A stretch of 64,000 nt of DNA. Source: Medicago truncatula. Its lineage: Eukaryota > Streptophyta > Magnoliopsida > Fabales > Fabaceae. This document shows, in pieces, positions 10,901-22,879 of the stretch (positions within the stretch are counted from its first letter, which is position 1; the number at the start of each line of letters is the position of its first letter). The translations under genes were made by a program, and so were the position numbers. Location of the stretch: NCBI RefSeq assembly GCF_003473485.1, contig NC_053042.1, positions 48,757,762 through 48,821,761 of the forward strand, in the 5' to 3' direction. Under the pieces are notes generated by a model. The model was not told the origin of the DNA. It searched no databases and worked only from the letters and a program-made list of their open reading frames with translations.

Positions 10901-13374
10901 ATCGTTGTTTAACCATAACCGCCAAATGTTAAATCATCATAAACATTCTAGTTTTTTTATCTTAACCATCTCTAAAGTCACACATATGATTGATTGTAAT
11001 GCGTTGATAGTGTAAAACTTTTTACATTACACGAAAATTAAACATATGAATTAATGTGTTAGTTCCAATCATGCATATATATATCTAAAAATATAATTTG
11101 ATTTCCCAGGCGTTAGAGTGGAGCAAGACATATGTATCCAATGTAGCTGGAGAGATTGCAAGTTTAATAGCATTAGCTATGTGGATAACAAGCATTCCAC
11201 AAATAAGGCGCAAGATGTATGAAGTATTCTTCTACACTCACCATCTCTACATTCTCTATATCTTATTCTATGCCATCCATGTTGGAGTTGAATACATGTG
11301 TATGATTGCTCCTGGGATTTTCCTATTCCTCATTGATAGACACCTTAGATTCTTACAATCTCGCCAACATGCTCGGTTACTATCAGCTCGCCTTTTACCT
11401 TGTGATGCCCTTGAGCTCAACTTCTCCAAGGATCCTAGTAAGACAATACAAAATTTATTTCTAATATATAATTGTTATATGCAACACCGACACTTTGGAT
11501 TGAGGCATGTCTAGTATCCGGACATTGACACGACTCTAACACATGTCGTCACATTCAACCACTTCCATTTTTTAAATTATTATCAGCGTGTCAATGTCAA
11601 TATTGTGTATGTGTCAGTGTTTCACATATAAAACACAACTTCTATTTCATTAACTTAACCAAGTTTGCTAACAAAGTTATCATTTTTTGTTTACTTTTCC
11701 TAACTTCAGGTTTATACTATAACCCCACAAGTTTGGTGTTCATAAATGTTCCAAAGGTTTCCAAGCTGCAATGGCACCCTTTTACGGTGTCTTCTAGTTG
11801 TAATTTGGAGACGAACTGCCTTAGTGTTACAATTAAAAATGTGGGCAGCTGGTCAAACAAGCTTTATCAAGAACTTTCTTCTTCATCTTTGGATCATCTT
11901 AATGTCTCAGTTGAAGGACCCTATGGACCACATTCTGCTCAGTTTCTAAGGTAAATTTGGCAGTACTCGTATATATACTGTGTATATGAAGGGTTTGAGT
12001 CTATTGTTTTATAGTTCTATCTTATGAATCATGTTGTGTTGAGTGCATGGCTCATAGTCATATCTGTGAAATCCGGATAGACGTTCATAGTTAAAACGCT
12101 GGTTGTGTTTATGCTGCAAACATTTATACATGGTAAAATAAGGGAAAATTATGGTTGCGGATTGCAATTTAAAACTACTGGAGCAGGCGGAGTAGTGAAA
12201 AGTAAAACCTAGCCGCTCTGCTCCTAGGAATGTAGTCACATTGTTCATAAATCTAGGCTGTTTTTGTTTTACATTTTACTGTCTTTCTTTAGATTTCGGT
12301 TTCTATTTTTGCAACAAATCAGTTTTCAATTGAAAGATAATTTATCATCATTATATCTCTAAAACAGGCATGAGCAGATTGCAATGGTGAGTGGTGGAAG
12401 TGGCATAACTCCATTTATATCTATAATCCGTGATCTCATATTTCAAAGCCAACAACAAGAATTTCAACCTCCAAAACTCCTACTTGTTTGTATTTTCAAA
12501 AACTATGTTGATCTAGCCATGTTAGATCTTATGCTTCCTGTTTCTGGTTCAACAACTCAAATTTCACAGCTTCCGTTACAAATTGAAGCTTACATCACAA
12601 GAGAAAAAGAAGAGCCTTCAAGAGATACTCAAAAACAAATCCAAACTATATGGTTTAAAACAAACCTCTCAGATTCTCCTATCTCAGCTGTATTAGGCCC
12701 AAATAACTGGTTATGGCTTGGTGCTATAATCACATCATCGTTCATCATGTTTCTCCTCCTTTTAGGAATTGTTACTCGTTACTATATTTATCCAATTGAA
12801 AATAACACAGGTGAAGTGTATAACTGGACTTCCAAGGTTATGTGGTACATGTTTCTACTATGTGCGTGTGTATGTATATGTTCTAGTGTTGTATTTCTTT
12901 GGTGTAAGAGACAGAACACTATAGAAAATAAGCAAATAATGAATGTAGAAGTTCCAACACCAACAAGATCACCAGGGTCATGGATTTATGGTTCAGAAAG
13001 AGAGCTTGAAAGCCTTCCTCATCAATCTTTGCTGCAAGCTACCAATGTACATTTTGGTGCAAGACCTGATCTCAAGAGTAAGTGAGGCGGGGTAATTTTA
13101 TATATATTATTGAGTTTTTTTTATTGTTGTGTGTAAATTGGGTATCCTCCATACGCAGCTGCAGAGACTAATATCTTTTACCATGTCGATTGTATCAACG
13201 GGACAATGATATATAAAATTTGTTAATTTTGCAGAAATTCTGTTTGAGTGTAAAGACAAAGATGTTGGAGTTATGGTTTGTGGTCCAAGAAAATTGAGAC
13301 ATGAAGTTGCTAAAATTTGTGCTTCTGGTTTGGCTGATAATCTTCACTTTGAGTCCATCAGTTTTAATTGGTGA
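7919..13374 (+). CDS. FRO: Ferric reduction oxidase (FRO family)
   Basis: Membrane flavocytochrome that moves electrons from cytosolic NADPH through FAD and two hemes to Fe(III) or Cu(II) chelates outside the cell. Eight exons: 7919-8075, 8185-8293, 8381-8569, 8911-9145, 11110-11437, 11710-11950, 12368-13077, 13235-13374. All have GT-AG borders and give 702 residues, the usual family length. The N terminus has one membrane segment followed by W-x-P and TYF words typical of FROs. The ferric-reductase domain has the four heme histidines at about H200, H214, H274 and H287. HPFT (362-365) is the FAD site, GGSGITPF (429-436) and CGP (672-674) the NADPH side, and the protein ends in SFNW. The start is the first of three consecutive ATGs. 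Exon 3 must use the second of two overlapping GT donors to keep frame (GEKV-W). It is probably of the FRO2/4/5 plasma-membrane group, but the subclade is inference. Intron 4 (1,964 bp) holds a mobile element. Confidence 0.96.
9929..10449. mobile_element. TIR element inside FRO intron 4
   Basis: It begins GGGTTAAATAGATTCGGTCC and ends with a diverged inverted counterpart (GAGACCAAAAACTTATTTAA). It resembles the family at 25810, 30731 and 40140, whose ends read GGGTTAAATATG. It has no coding capacity. The ends are diverged and no target duplication is clear, so the copy is old. Confidence 0.55.
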
Positions 13375-13459
13375 CCTACAATGTTGCATCAATGTACATG
13401 TCGTATATATATGCCTTCTACCATCTCTAAAATGTACGTGTTGATTCTTCTATATTATA

Positions 13460-13583
13460 ATTAGGCAATGTGAAGAAGTGCAATTGCACATGTGTGCTTG
13501 TACATGAATTAATGTCTTTTTCATTATTAGGCCATTGTGAAGAAGTGCAATTGCACATGTGTGCATGAATTAATGTCTTTCTT
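13460..13583. repeat. Tandem duplication in the FRO 3' region
   Basis: Two consecutive copies of about 60 bp share TGTGAAGAAGTGCAATTGCA and CATGAATTAATGTCTTT. They lie about 90 bp after the FRO stop codon, probably in the 3' UTR. The rest of 13375-14450 shows no gene. Confidence 0.85.
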
Positions 13584-14451
13584 TCCTCTATGTTTTGCAT
13601 GAATTAACTGTGATGACCAAAGAAAGAGTACATTACTACATTTAATAATAAAAGGAGAGTGGACAAAACTCTTATACATTCTGCCTCATTTTTTTTGGAA
13701 GGACAAGCTAGCTTTCTATTCTATGGGAACAAGTTTTCTTTTTATATTATATTTAGTCCGTAAAACGACACAAATTGGTACAGGAACTATGGATTTTAAC
13801 TTTGACAGAAAATGGTGTTGAGATTAAAGAAAGGTTAAACATTTATAATATTATCATCCTACAGTATGATTCATTTGAAATATAATATTTATAACAAGTT
13901 TCAAGAAAGGTTAAACAATTATCTGTTTAAAAATACTTAAATAAGGGTTGTGCCTCACTTCAGTATATGCATCCCATTAGTAGTACCCAACCCATAAGGG
14001 TTGCCAGTTTTTTCAAACAACACGGATTGTTTCCAAACAAAACTTGAAGTCAACTAGCATGGACTCCGTATATACACCATTTATTAGTTCTACTTACAAC
14101 ATATACTAGTGATTCATTTACATGTTCATATTATGTGTGAGGTTACGATGAATGCAAAATTAAGTTTAGATCAAAACTGTAGAAAATTATGTTTGATTTT
14201 TTAATTGAATAACATTTGGTGGACAGAATAACAAATGCCTTTCCGAGCATTCCAGTCTAAAGTACGTTCAACTTTACCTCAAGGGAAAACAACCAAACTA
14301 AACCAAATATAACATTAATGGAGTCAATTGATCTCCCCACCACTATTCAGATCAATATTTCTTGGGAGCAAAAAGAGAGGGAAAAAAACCATCACGAGAG
14401 ATAAAATTTGTCACATCCTTAATGTGCTTCTCCTAACTCTAAAACCAGCAT

Positions 14452-14905
14452 GGAAAAGGATAAGCACTATTCATTGAAACAATTTGGTAAAATAAACCAA
14501 AGATTCTAAGCAATATTGTCAATCTAAGATAATATCTAAAACAAACAGTAAGGTCATCTTCACAAGAATCCAGCAATAATTGCAATCACAAGAGTGGCAC
14601 GAAATACTATCAAGAAAAGGCTAAGCACTCATTCACATAATTTGGGCAAAACAAACAAACCTTCTCAACAATATTATCAGTTTAAGGTAATGGCTAAACA
14701 AGGTCATCTCCAAAAAAACTACAGCAATAGATGCCAACACAAGAGTGGCACAAAATATCTATCTACTACACCAATATTCTAAGCAATATTATCAATCTAA
14801 GATTGATAATAGATCATCAATCTAAGATAATAGCTAAACAACCATTAACGACATCTCCAAAAGAATACAGTAATAATTGCCATCACAAGAGTGGCACAAT
14901 ATCTA
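14452..14905. repeat. Three imperfect ~150-bp tandem repeats
   Basis: Units at about 14452-14607, 14608-14755 and 14756-14905. Each carries a variant of 'aagcaatattatcaatctaa' and ends near 'cacaagagtggcac' followed by 'aatatct' or 'aatact'. The third copy has an extra internal duplication of 'atcaatctaagat'. They end about 35 bp from the stop codon of the minus-strand gene at 14941 and so cover its likely 3' UTR or terminator. Confidence 0.85.
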
Positions 14906-14940
14906 CTGTATTGTGTACTTCATACTGTTGCAGGAGAGAA

Positions 14941-16022
14941 TCAGTTTTTAGACGATTTTGGTGATTCTATCAGAGTGAAATTGAAATCGAAAGCTGGGTC
15001 ATCCCACATTGAAATCCTTGAAAATTCTGGACTCTTGCAGTATACTGGGGAACCGTGCTTAGCAGATGGAGACGGCATATCAGGCAACTCTTCAGGCATC
15101 TCCTTCAATTCCAGGAATGCATCATCAGACTGAAAAGCAGGGCCAAATTGTTAAAAAATCAAAACATGAGAAACACACATGAGAAACGAAAGTAGTTTTA
15201 GACAAACCTTCAGTTTGCTAAAAGCAGGCTGTTCAAGTGAAATTTTCATGTCATCATCCAAATCTGATCAAGTTATGTATAAATCAATTAATAAGTAAAA
15301 GTGATCAGCCAAAATTACCACAACAGAAAATCTAGAATCAGTAAATAACTAATTACCATCCCCAAGTATAGCAGTCTTGAAAAAATGATGCATATCCAAT
15401 GCATGACTTTGTGATTTTATACATTCTTCATGATTATGAAACATCCGCTCTTCGGCAATTGCATCAGGATGAAGATATTTCCCTTTAAAAGAACTAGTCT
15501 CCAGGCTGTCCTTATTTTTCATATCAGGAACATGCAGCGAGTTTGAGATGTCAGTAAGTGCTCTCCTGCTGCCAGTATTTGACTTCTTAGAAGCTTTGCT
15601 GCCAGTTCTTTTGTTGATCTCAAGATTTTTTCCCTTGGCAGAAACAACTTCCTTATCTTTATGTAGTACAATAGTGGGGTTGTTCTTGGACTTGAGTAGG
15701 TTTGGTGTTTGATTAACAGAGGGTTTAACTGTGCTGCCATTGAAGGTCTTCTTTCCATCTGCTATGTCAATAGGCTTCACTGCATTGGATAGATCACCAA
15801 GTGGTTTTCTTCCTCCAGCCCTAGATTTCAACTTTCCTGCAAAATCTGTCTTTATAGACATAGTTCCTGCATCTGCACCAGCATTAAGAATCAGCCTAGC
15901 CATTCTACACACATAAACAATTAATGGCAAAAACATGTTTAAACATAATGAACTAGATTAATACCATTAACATGGTCAATGACATTTTGGTCTTGAAACA
16001 AACGAACAGTTCGTGCAGCCAT
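14941..16022 (-). CDS. PATRONUS/RSS1-like putative plant securin
   Basis: Likely inhibitor of separase and anaphase-promoting-complex substrate in the nucleus. Exons in transcript order: 16022-15965, 15866-15357, 15263-15208, 15129-14941, giving 270 residues. Tandem NAG acceptors at 15866 and 15872 are both in frame and would differ by two residues. Two destruction-box sequences are visible: RKPLGDLSN (about 39-47) and RRALTDISN (about 120-128). The middle is basic, serine-rich and apparently disordered. The acidic C terminus carries SPSAKHGSPVYCKSPEF and an FDFNFTLIESP tail. A 5' UTR intron runs from 16758 to 16059 (acceptor TTTGCAG), so a non-coding first exon lies near 16759-16850. The family call rests on the D-box pair and overall layout. 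It is longer than my recollection of the Arabidopsis protein, so the name is likely rather than certain. Cell-cycle motifs upstream agree with it. Confidence 0.7.
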
Positions 16023-16316
16023 TTTGTGGTTAAAGTAGCTAATCTCAAATGAACACCCTGCAAATATTGTAAAAGGGTTAAGCCATCTTAGAAATCTATC
16101 ACATACAATCCAGTGTCATAATGTCATCTTCATTCATTTAAAAAGAAAAATATCAATGACGGCTAAATCATCATTTGTCATCTTTCACCAATTACTTCAT
16201 CTTAATAAATTGAATAACAATGTTTATGGACTTACAATGCAGGAAGGAGAAATTTCTCCTGATTCTTGGGAAAGAATAATAAACATGCTTAATTTTTCAT
16301 TTAAACTTCCTGACCT

Positions 16317-16543
16317 TCAAAAGAAACCCAAAATCTCAATTTTGAAACCCCAAAAGAAAACTTACGGTTTCAATTTTTCCTCATCTAACTTGAATGTAAA
16401 CACAAAAGTCATACATTGTAAAAGGGTTAATTTTCCGCTCTCAAAAGAAACCCCAAAATCCCAATTGTGAAGCCCCAAATGAAAACTTAGGGTTTCGATT
16501 TTCCTTCATCAAATTCCAATGTAAACACAAAAATCATACATTT
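16317..16543. repeat. Tandem duplication inside the 5' UTR intron
   Basis: Two copies of about 100 bp (16317-16416 and 16441-16543). Both begin TCAAAAGAAACCC and contain 'gaaaactta(c/g)ggtttc' and 'tgtaaacacaaaa'. They are separated by about 24 bp and lie within the 5' UTR intron of the minus-strand gene. Confidence 0.85.
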
Positions 16544-16841
16544 CTTTCAAATTCGAAACATAACAACCATAATCGAACCCAACAATCAATACATTTCTTT
16601 GATTCATGCAATCATAATCGAATTTTTTTCTGAAAACTTTCCGGCAATTAACAAACAGTGGAAGAAGAAAAAATTCATGCAATCAAGATTATCCTACCAA
16701 TCAACATTAAAGAAAGAATTGAATTGAAAAAGAATTCAGAATGTAATCGAAAACTTACAAATAATCGCTTCTCTCTTGTTAATTTCTGAAAATCGCGTTT
16801 ATCACTTTCTTTTCCTCTTAATTTGTTTTTTTGAAGTGTGT

Positions 16842-16981
16842 TTTGGCGGAGAGAAAACCTTTTATGCAACGTAACGAGAGTTCAACGGTAACTTGCTTTC
16901 ACTTCCATTTACATTTGTGTCCCTTTTCAATAATTCAAATTACATTTATGACCTATTGAATAGTATTGTTTCTTACCGTTG
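16842..16981 (-). promoter_or_regulatory. E2F site and two MSA-like cores upstream of the securin-like gene
   Basis: TTTGGCGG at 16842-16849 fits the E2F consensus TTTSSCGS. CAACGGT at 16883-16889 and its inverse ACCGTTG at 16975-16981 are the core of the MSA element bound by plant three-repeat MYBs in G2/M genes. All lie at or just upstream of the inferred start of transcription of the minus-strand gene. Site matches are direct; function is inferred. Confidence 0.55.
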
Positions 16982-17269
16982 CAAATAAAAAGTGTTTTGG
17001 GGATTTAGAAAACTAAAGATTTTCTTTTTTTTGAGAAAAAAGGAAACCAAAATATGACCGTAAAAAAAAAAAAAAAAATTTATTTATTTATTTATTCATT
17101 TGTCTAAATTATCGAATAAAAAAAATTATCATCTTATTTTACCAGAAATTTCATATTTGTATATAAAAGAAATGAAATTTATGATAAAATAATGCACTTC
17201 TATTCTTAAAAATAATAATTGTATGATGTAAAATAATATTTTGGTCAACAGATTTAGGTTTACTCCATT

Positions 17270-18481
17270 TCCTTTTTTTTTTTTAAGCAAAAGAAGGGAT
17301 GCAGAGGGATCTCCTGCTGCAGAACCCTAATTATATATAATAAGAAAGAAGTACAAAAAGTGAGGGGGACAAAACCAAAACCCTCGAGAAAATTAATAGG
17401 TAACAGAAAAAATAAAAACCCAAAACAAAAACAAGAGAGAAAAGACCCGCAAAAGAGATAGTGAGGCGAACGGCTAGAGGTACCCACCTTGAAACCTTTG
17501 CATGCTTCGGACTGTTGCTTCTTGCTTTTCTTCTTTCTTGGGACCACAAGTTGAAATGGTTGGCCAGTATCTCTTGCTAAATCAGTAGTTTCATTTTTTT
17601 GACCCATGTTAGCCCAAGAATCACTCAAAAAATCCATAGTTTGCTGGGCCACAGAAGGGACGAGTCCTAAAACTTGCATATCGTGAATAACATTGGCACT
17701 AAAATTAGACAAGTTAGGGTCGGTCCCAACTATGGAATCATTCATTCCTAATTCCTGCTCAAAGTCATTCAGAGTATGATCATTACCGTAATCCATATCA
17801 GTCACCGCATCACACCAAGGGCCAGTGATAAGCATATCAGCAAAAGAATTGCTCTGTTGATTCCCATTATGAATCTCAACCTGAGCTAAGGTGTCTTCCA
17901 CTTGCACAGGAAGAGTTTCAATAGTAGAAGATGCCTCTTCCACTAACTTAATAGCATCTCCTACGTTCATTGTGGTTGTCATCTCTCTAGACCTTATAAT
18001 ATCAATAATAAGTGGGTCCTCATCTACAACGATTTTGTTACATCCTGAGTGTTGCGCAATAACATCAGTTTTTTCAACCTCATGTTGTCTAGCCATGGGG
18101 TGCTTCACAGTTTCAGATACCTCACCCTTGTGAGCATTCTCTTTTTGTTTCTTAGCAACCTCCTTCGAGGCGATATAATTGTTATGCAACCACTTACATT
18201 GACCAATAGAATGACCGATTGTAGCACAATTGTTACAGTATTCAGGAAGTTGTTCGTATTGAACTTCAACATAAAAGGAAAACCCTTCACGTTCAACCAT
18301 AATCTCATTAAAAATTCTTTTGGAAAGGTCAAGATCAATCAAGATCCTCGCATAATGGCCAAAAGTGCGATTCTTAGTCGCATTATCTAAAGCTATAGGG
18401 GTTCCAACCCCATTGGCAATTTCAAACAAAGTTGTATGTCTCCAATATTCTTGAGGGAGATCTATCAATCTAATCCAGACT
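17270..18481 (-). pseudogene. 5'-truncated LINE ORF1 (DUF4283 + CCHC)
   Basis: Second ORF1 remnant, about half identical to the one at 1.5-3.4 kb. It begins abruptly inside the DUF4283 region at VWIRLIDLPQEYWR, next to an AT-rich junction at 18481. The frame passes through zinc knuckle CNNCATIGHSIGQC and a long acidic middle, then runs into the 3' UTR. A T-run near 17270-17284 with AAGC beside it is the poly(A) end. The open frame (18468-17260, 402 codons) is intact but lacks the element's N terminus and any ORF2, so it is a truncated insertion. If expressed it would only be an ORF1 tail. Confidence 0.8.
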
Positions 18482-21400
18482 ATATATATTATTTTTAAAA
18501 TTATTCCTTGTTTAAAGGTGCTTTTGGTGCCTCTATTTTTAAATTCGTCATGATTTGCTCATAACTTGTCTTTCATTTTCGTTTGGTGCATGATGGATCT
18601 TTGCATGATCGAAATTTTTTGGAGTTTGTCCAAGTCAGAGAGGATCTTTTTGGTTGTTTTGTTTTCTTGATGTTTTGGTGGGTTGCCCTTCTTCCTTTTT
18701 GCTTACTTTCGTTATTACCTTCCTCAAACTTCAAATAAAACACTGCAAAGTAAATTTATTAGTAAATGAGATGTGTGGGTTGTCTCTAGTAAAGTGCTTG
18801 TTTAAGGTCTCTTGCTTGACCTTTGTTGTTTAGAACTTAGTTTGATCCCTCACGAACAAAAGCTCCCCCTTCATCATACTCTTTCTCTTCTTCCTTTTCT
18901 CAACATTTATATTTTTGTTGGTTGGAGTTTCATCTAATGTTTTGTCAGACGGTGCGACATCTTCATGTTTCTTGTTTTCAATTGGTGATATCCTTAATAC
19001 TTCTTGCGATGAAAATAATAACTGATTGTAAGAATAAAGATGAAGAAAATGAGATTTTTCTTTGATAGGGGTAAATTTTCCTCAATTCATCGAGGGATAG
19101 TGTAAAAAAAACCGTGTTTATAATACCTTCCCCTTACTAACCATGCTATATATAGGGAACTAACTAAGTAAGATAGGGTTTGTAAAATTGATATACATTT
19201 AAGTCATACATCGAGTAGTGAAAAGAAAAAAGAAGTAAAAAATTAGTATAAATATATATAGTTTGTTTGATTTTTTTTTTCACCACAACATCTCTAGTCT
19301 TTTTGGCGTTTTGAGGACTTGGTAGTTTAGAAAGTTTTTAATTTTCTGATGTAAAAATACCAACAATGATAGATGTTGGTAGATGTCACTATGTAATAAA
19401 GTTATATTTTTGTCAATCAATATTATTTGAGAGTTTATTAAAAAAATTAGTATTGTTTGAGAGTAAATTAGCAATTCACCCCTTGAAATTGTAGGGATCG
19501 GGTATCTATACCCTTTAAATATGTGAGTACGGAAGGAAAATCCTTGATTTTGAATTATATTGAGTGATTTGGTCTTTCTGATAATTTTTATCTAATGTAA
19601 TATCAAATTAATCATTCAACTATACTACTTACTAGTAAACAAGGTGCAAAATTAAAGTGTCAGGGTATGCAAAATACATATAAACTATGATTACATAGAG
19701 ATAATTTCAAAATCCAAGGTATGCAGGTGCACACCCTCACACATGGCTGGCTCCGCCCCCGATGCCAGAAACAACAATTATATTTAAGTCGTTAGATATA
19801 TAATTAAGTCACATCTTTATATATTCAATATTTTATCTATTCATAGTTAATGTGAAACTAATCACTTCCACTTAAACTCAAACAATTATAGATGAGATTT
19901 GGATTGGGGCAATTCGACTACACATAATCAGCACGTCGGAATCATATGATCAAAACAAAACCAATTACACGGTTTGTAGTTGATTTTTCTTATTGGCGTA
20001 TCTCTGTTATAGATAATTTTCGATTGTTGGTGTACAACTCTACGTGTTAAATTGTCCTAGTACTAGTTAGTACCTGCATCCAAATTAAAGTCTACGTACC
20101 TATGTTTGGTTTGGTTATTCATTTTCATTCTTGGAGATCTTTGAACGAACCATGGGAATGGTGGTTGGTGTACTTTCCGTGTGGAGAAGTGACATGCAAA
20201 ATTGCCAATTGACAAGTGCAATAAATGTGATCTCTTTGTAGTTGTTGCTACTAGTCAATAAAGCAGTGTGTGATCTCACTCACTTCTCAACACTTTTGTT
20301 TAGCTTCTCAAACGACAGTTGAATTTAAGAAGGGAAGAGGGTAAAATTACCAACTTCAAAATCAAAACAAAATCGTGGCATCGTCATATCAAACCTTCCA
20401 TTTGACCTACTCGATCTCCCAAAGAAAAAGAAGAAGAAATCATTGATGTGGGGACTAGACACTAGAGGTGTACACGAGTCTCTAAAATACGTAAACAGTA
20501 AACCCATGCATCTAACCTCTTATAGCGGGTGAAATTTAGGGTTTATATTTGGACCAAGTTTTATCATGACAAACCGATAATTCCCTAAAATAACTATAGA
20601 TACATATTTGTAAGAACCATTGGTATTCCCTAAAATAACAACAATAGATACATATTTGTAATCAAGTTTTATCATATTTTTATATTATTTTTTGGTAAAG
20701 TTTTAATTACCTTGGAGTTTGGTTGGACGTATAGCAAGATTTGTTTATATTTAAATTTATTTATGTTAAAGCAAATTAATATCTAATTATGATATGACAA
20801 TTTGATTGGATGATGGAACATGTCAATGGGTGTACTGGTCATGGCGGGAGGGACGGCCGTCCAATGAACCATTTTTTAATGCATCAAAATTATTATTTTA
20901 ATTCAATAATCAGTACTATGTAGATATATTTGCGATTGTCTATTGGAGGAGACTTGTGAAAATTGAAATTTTGGTGTCCATGATTGGTCGCATTGAAACA
21001 AGATTCTCAGGTTGGAATAATGAGAGTATTACCTTCTGAAGTGTGTATTTTCTCTACCGATCTACTTTCTTTCATTCTTCAAGACTCATACATGTATCAT
21101 TTATTATTCTATTGAATATGTTAGGTTACTACTATTATCACTAAGCTATCTAAGAAAAGAAAACAAATATTGAAAATTTTCTTGTTGTTTATTGATGATT
21201 CAAGACCCTTTTATAGGGGAATACAAGGAGCTCATATAGGCCATCAACGGCACTCCTGAATTCAAGGATAAAAAAGACAGCAATAACAATATTTGGATTT
21301 ATCTGCTAGCTGGTAGAGGTACTGCCAGTGCATTATTACTGCAGATTAATTCCACTAAGTCCTAAGGACAGTGTCCTCTAGTGATGCTGATGGGTCCTAT

Positions 21401-21498
21401 TACTTGGGCTGGTAGTCACTCATCCATATGGGCTGTTGTGTAGTTCTCTTAGGGCGGCCCATGTTAACAGAATCTATTTCTTTGAAGAATGATAAGAA
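18482..21498. other. 3-kb stretch without a recognisable gene
   Basis: I see only short AT-rich open frames and no domain. A 12-bp perfect palindrome GGACGGCCGTCC lies at about 20851. The words 'gataattccctaaaataac' and 'tagatacatatttgta' occur twice between 20575 and 20660, a small direct duplication. Confidence 0.5.
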
Positions 21499-21745
21499 GG
21501 GTTTGGGGTTAGAAGGATAAGGGAGTTTAATGTGGCATTACTTGGTAAATGGTATTGGAAGGAGAATGAGGAATGCAGAAGGTTATGGTATAAGGTGTTG
21601 AGGGTGCATATGGGGAGGAAGGGGGCCATGTTTTACATAGAAGAATGGTGGGATCGATTTGGTGGAACAATCTCATTAGCCTACGTGAGGGAGACGATTT
21701 GGGGGTCGGGAGTTGGTTTAACCTTGCTAGCATCCTACGTCAGGG
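21499..21745 (+). pseudogene. LINE ORF2 fragment, end of the reverse transcriptase region
   Basis: The translation reads GVRRIREFNVALLGKWYW, then LWYKVLRVHMG. This is a typical stretch following the palm of plant LINE reverse transcriptases. The frame then shifts (GDDLGVGSWFNL in the next frame). It is a dead remnant, separated by about 1.2 kb from the zinc-binding end at 22985, with a SINE in between. Confidence 0.8.
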
Positions 21746-22232
21746 TGGCACCAAAGAAATAAAGCATTGTTATCGATTTTTTCTTTTTGAGACAACACAC
21801 ACAACAGCACAATGCAACCCCCCAAAAATTAGAAAGTCTACACCCACCTTTCCATTTGATCATTTCAGACTTTGCAGTAAATATAAGAGATATGTGGTTG
21901 ATCTTGCACCATATATTTTACCAAACTCGCACGAAAGTATATTCTGTAAAAATATTTATATCTTTTTTTTTTTTTTACAAATAAAAAATATTTATATATA
22001 TTTTCAATAAATATCTATAAATCTAAAATTACTTTGTTTGTTTGATACTTATACACGATTTATCTAAGTGTGTGTATATATTATCATTAAATGAGATGTG
22101 CAAATTGTTTCAAAAAAAAACAAAGAAGAGATGAGCAAAATCTCCTAAAAAATGAGATGTGCAAAATAATCAAATGACGAGTTTAGGAATTAAAAATAGG
22201 AAATGCTAATAAGTGGAATCAATATACTGGTT

Positions 22233-22316
22233 TTTTTTGTGGTGGCCGGGGTTTAAACTCTGGACCTTGCATATATTATGCATTGTCCATACCAACTGAG
22301 CTAAGCTCACGGGGAC
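22233..22316 (-). mobile_element. tRNA-derived SINE with target duplication
   Basis: On the minus strand the head reads GAGCTTAGCTCAGTTGGTA (Pol III A box). GAGTTTAAACCCCGG (decayed B box) follows, and the element ends in an A8 tail (T8 on the plus strand). It is bracketed by 16-bp direct repeats AATCAATATACTGGTT at 22217-22232 and AATCAATACACTAGTT at 22317-22332, which match at 14 of 16 positions. This is the signature of target-primed insertion. Confidence 0.85.
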
Positions 22317-22879
22317 AATCAATACACTAGTTAAAATAAGCTTATATGAATCAAATAATAAAATTCAAATCAATAACCAGCACTATTAAAGGCTGAATCG
22401 TTCGGGAAAGCGTGTAACCGAAAAGAATTGTTTCACCCATAAATTAAACTCAAAGTCTTTAAACAATTCATCATTAGTTAAGTTTATTAGTCACTTGAAT
22501 CCAAATGTTTAATTAGAGAAAGTTAACACAAAGTAAGTCTATATGAAAAAGTAATTTATTTTTTACCATGACAAAGTAACAACTTGTATGTTCAATAAAT
22601 ATTTCTTTTATGAAATTCTTAATCAATGTCTTTAGAATACGTTAGCAAGATTTTTAAAAGAAAGTGACATATTAACTTGTGTCTCAAAGAATCACAAATA
22701 TTAACTATGCCTTAAAAACGATTTTTTTTAAGGGATCTTCAAACAAAAATTGTTAAGTTAAAAAAATACTAGAGGATTTACTTTCATATGTGCATTTGCA
22801 GGTTGATTATGAGGACCAATGGAGGTGACAGTTAGATCAGGACGATGGTTATTCTAGTCCGAGGCGTGTATCATTTTTT

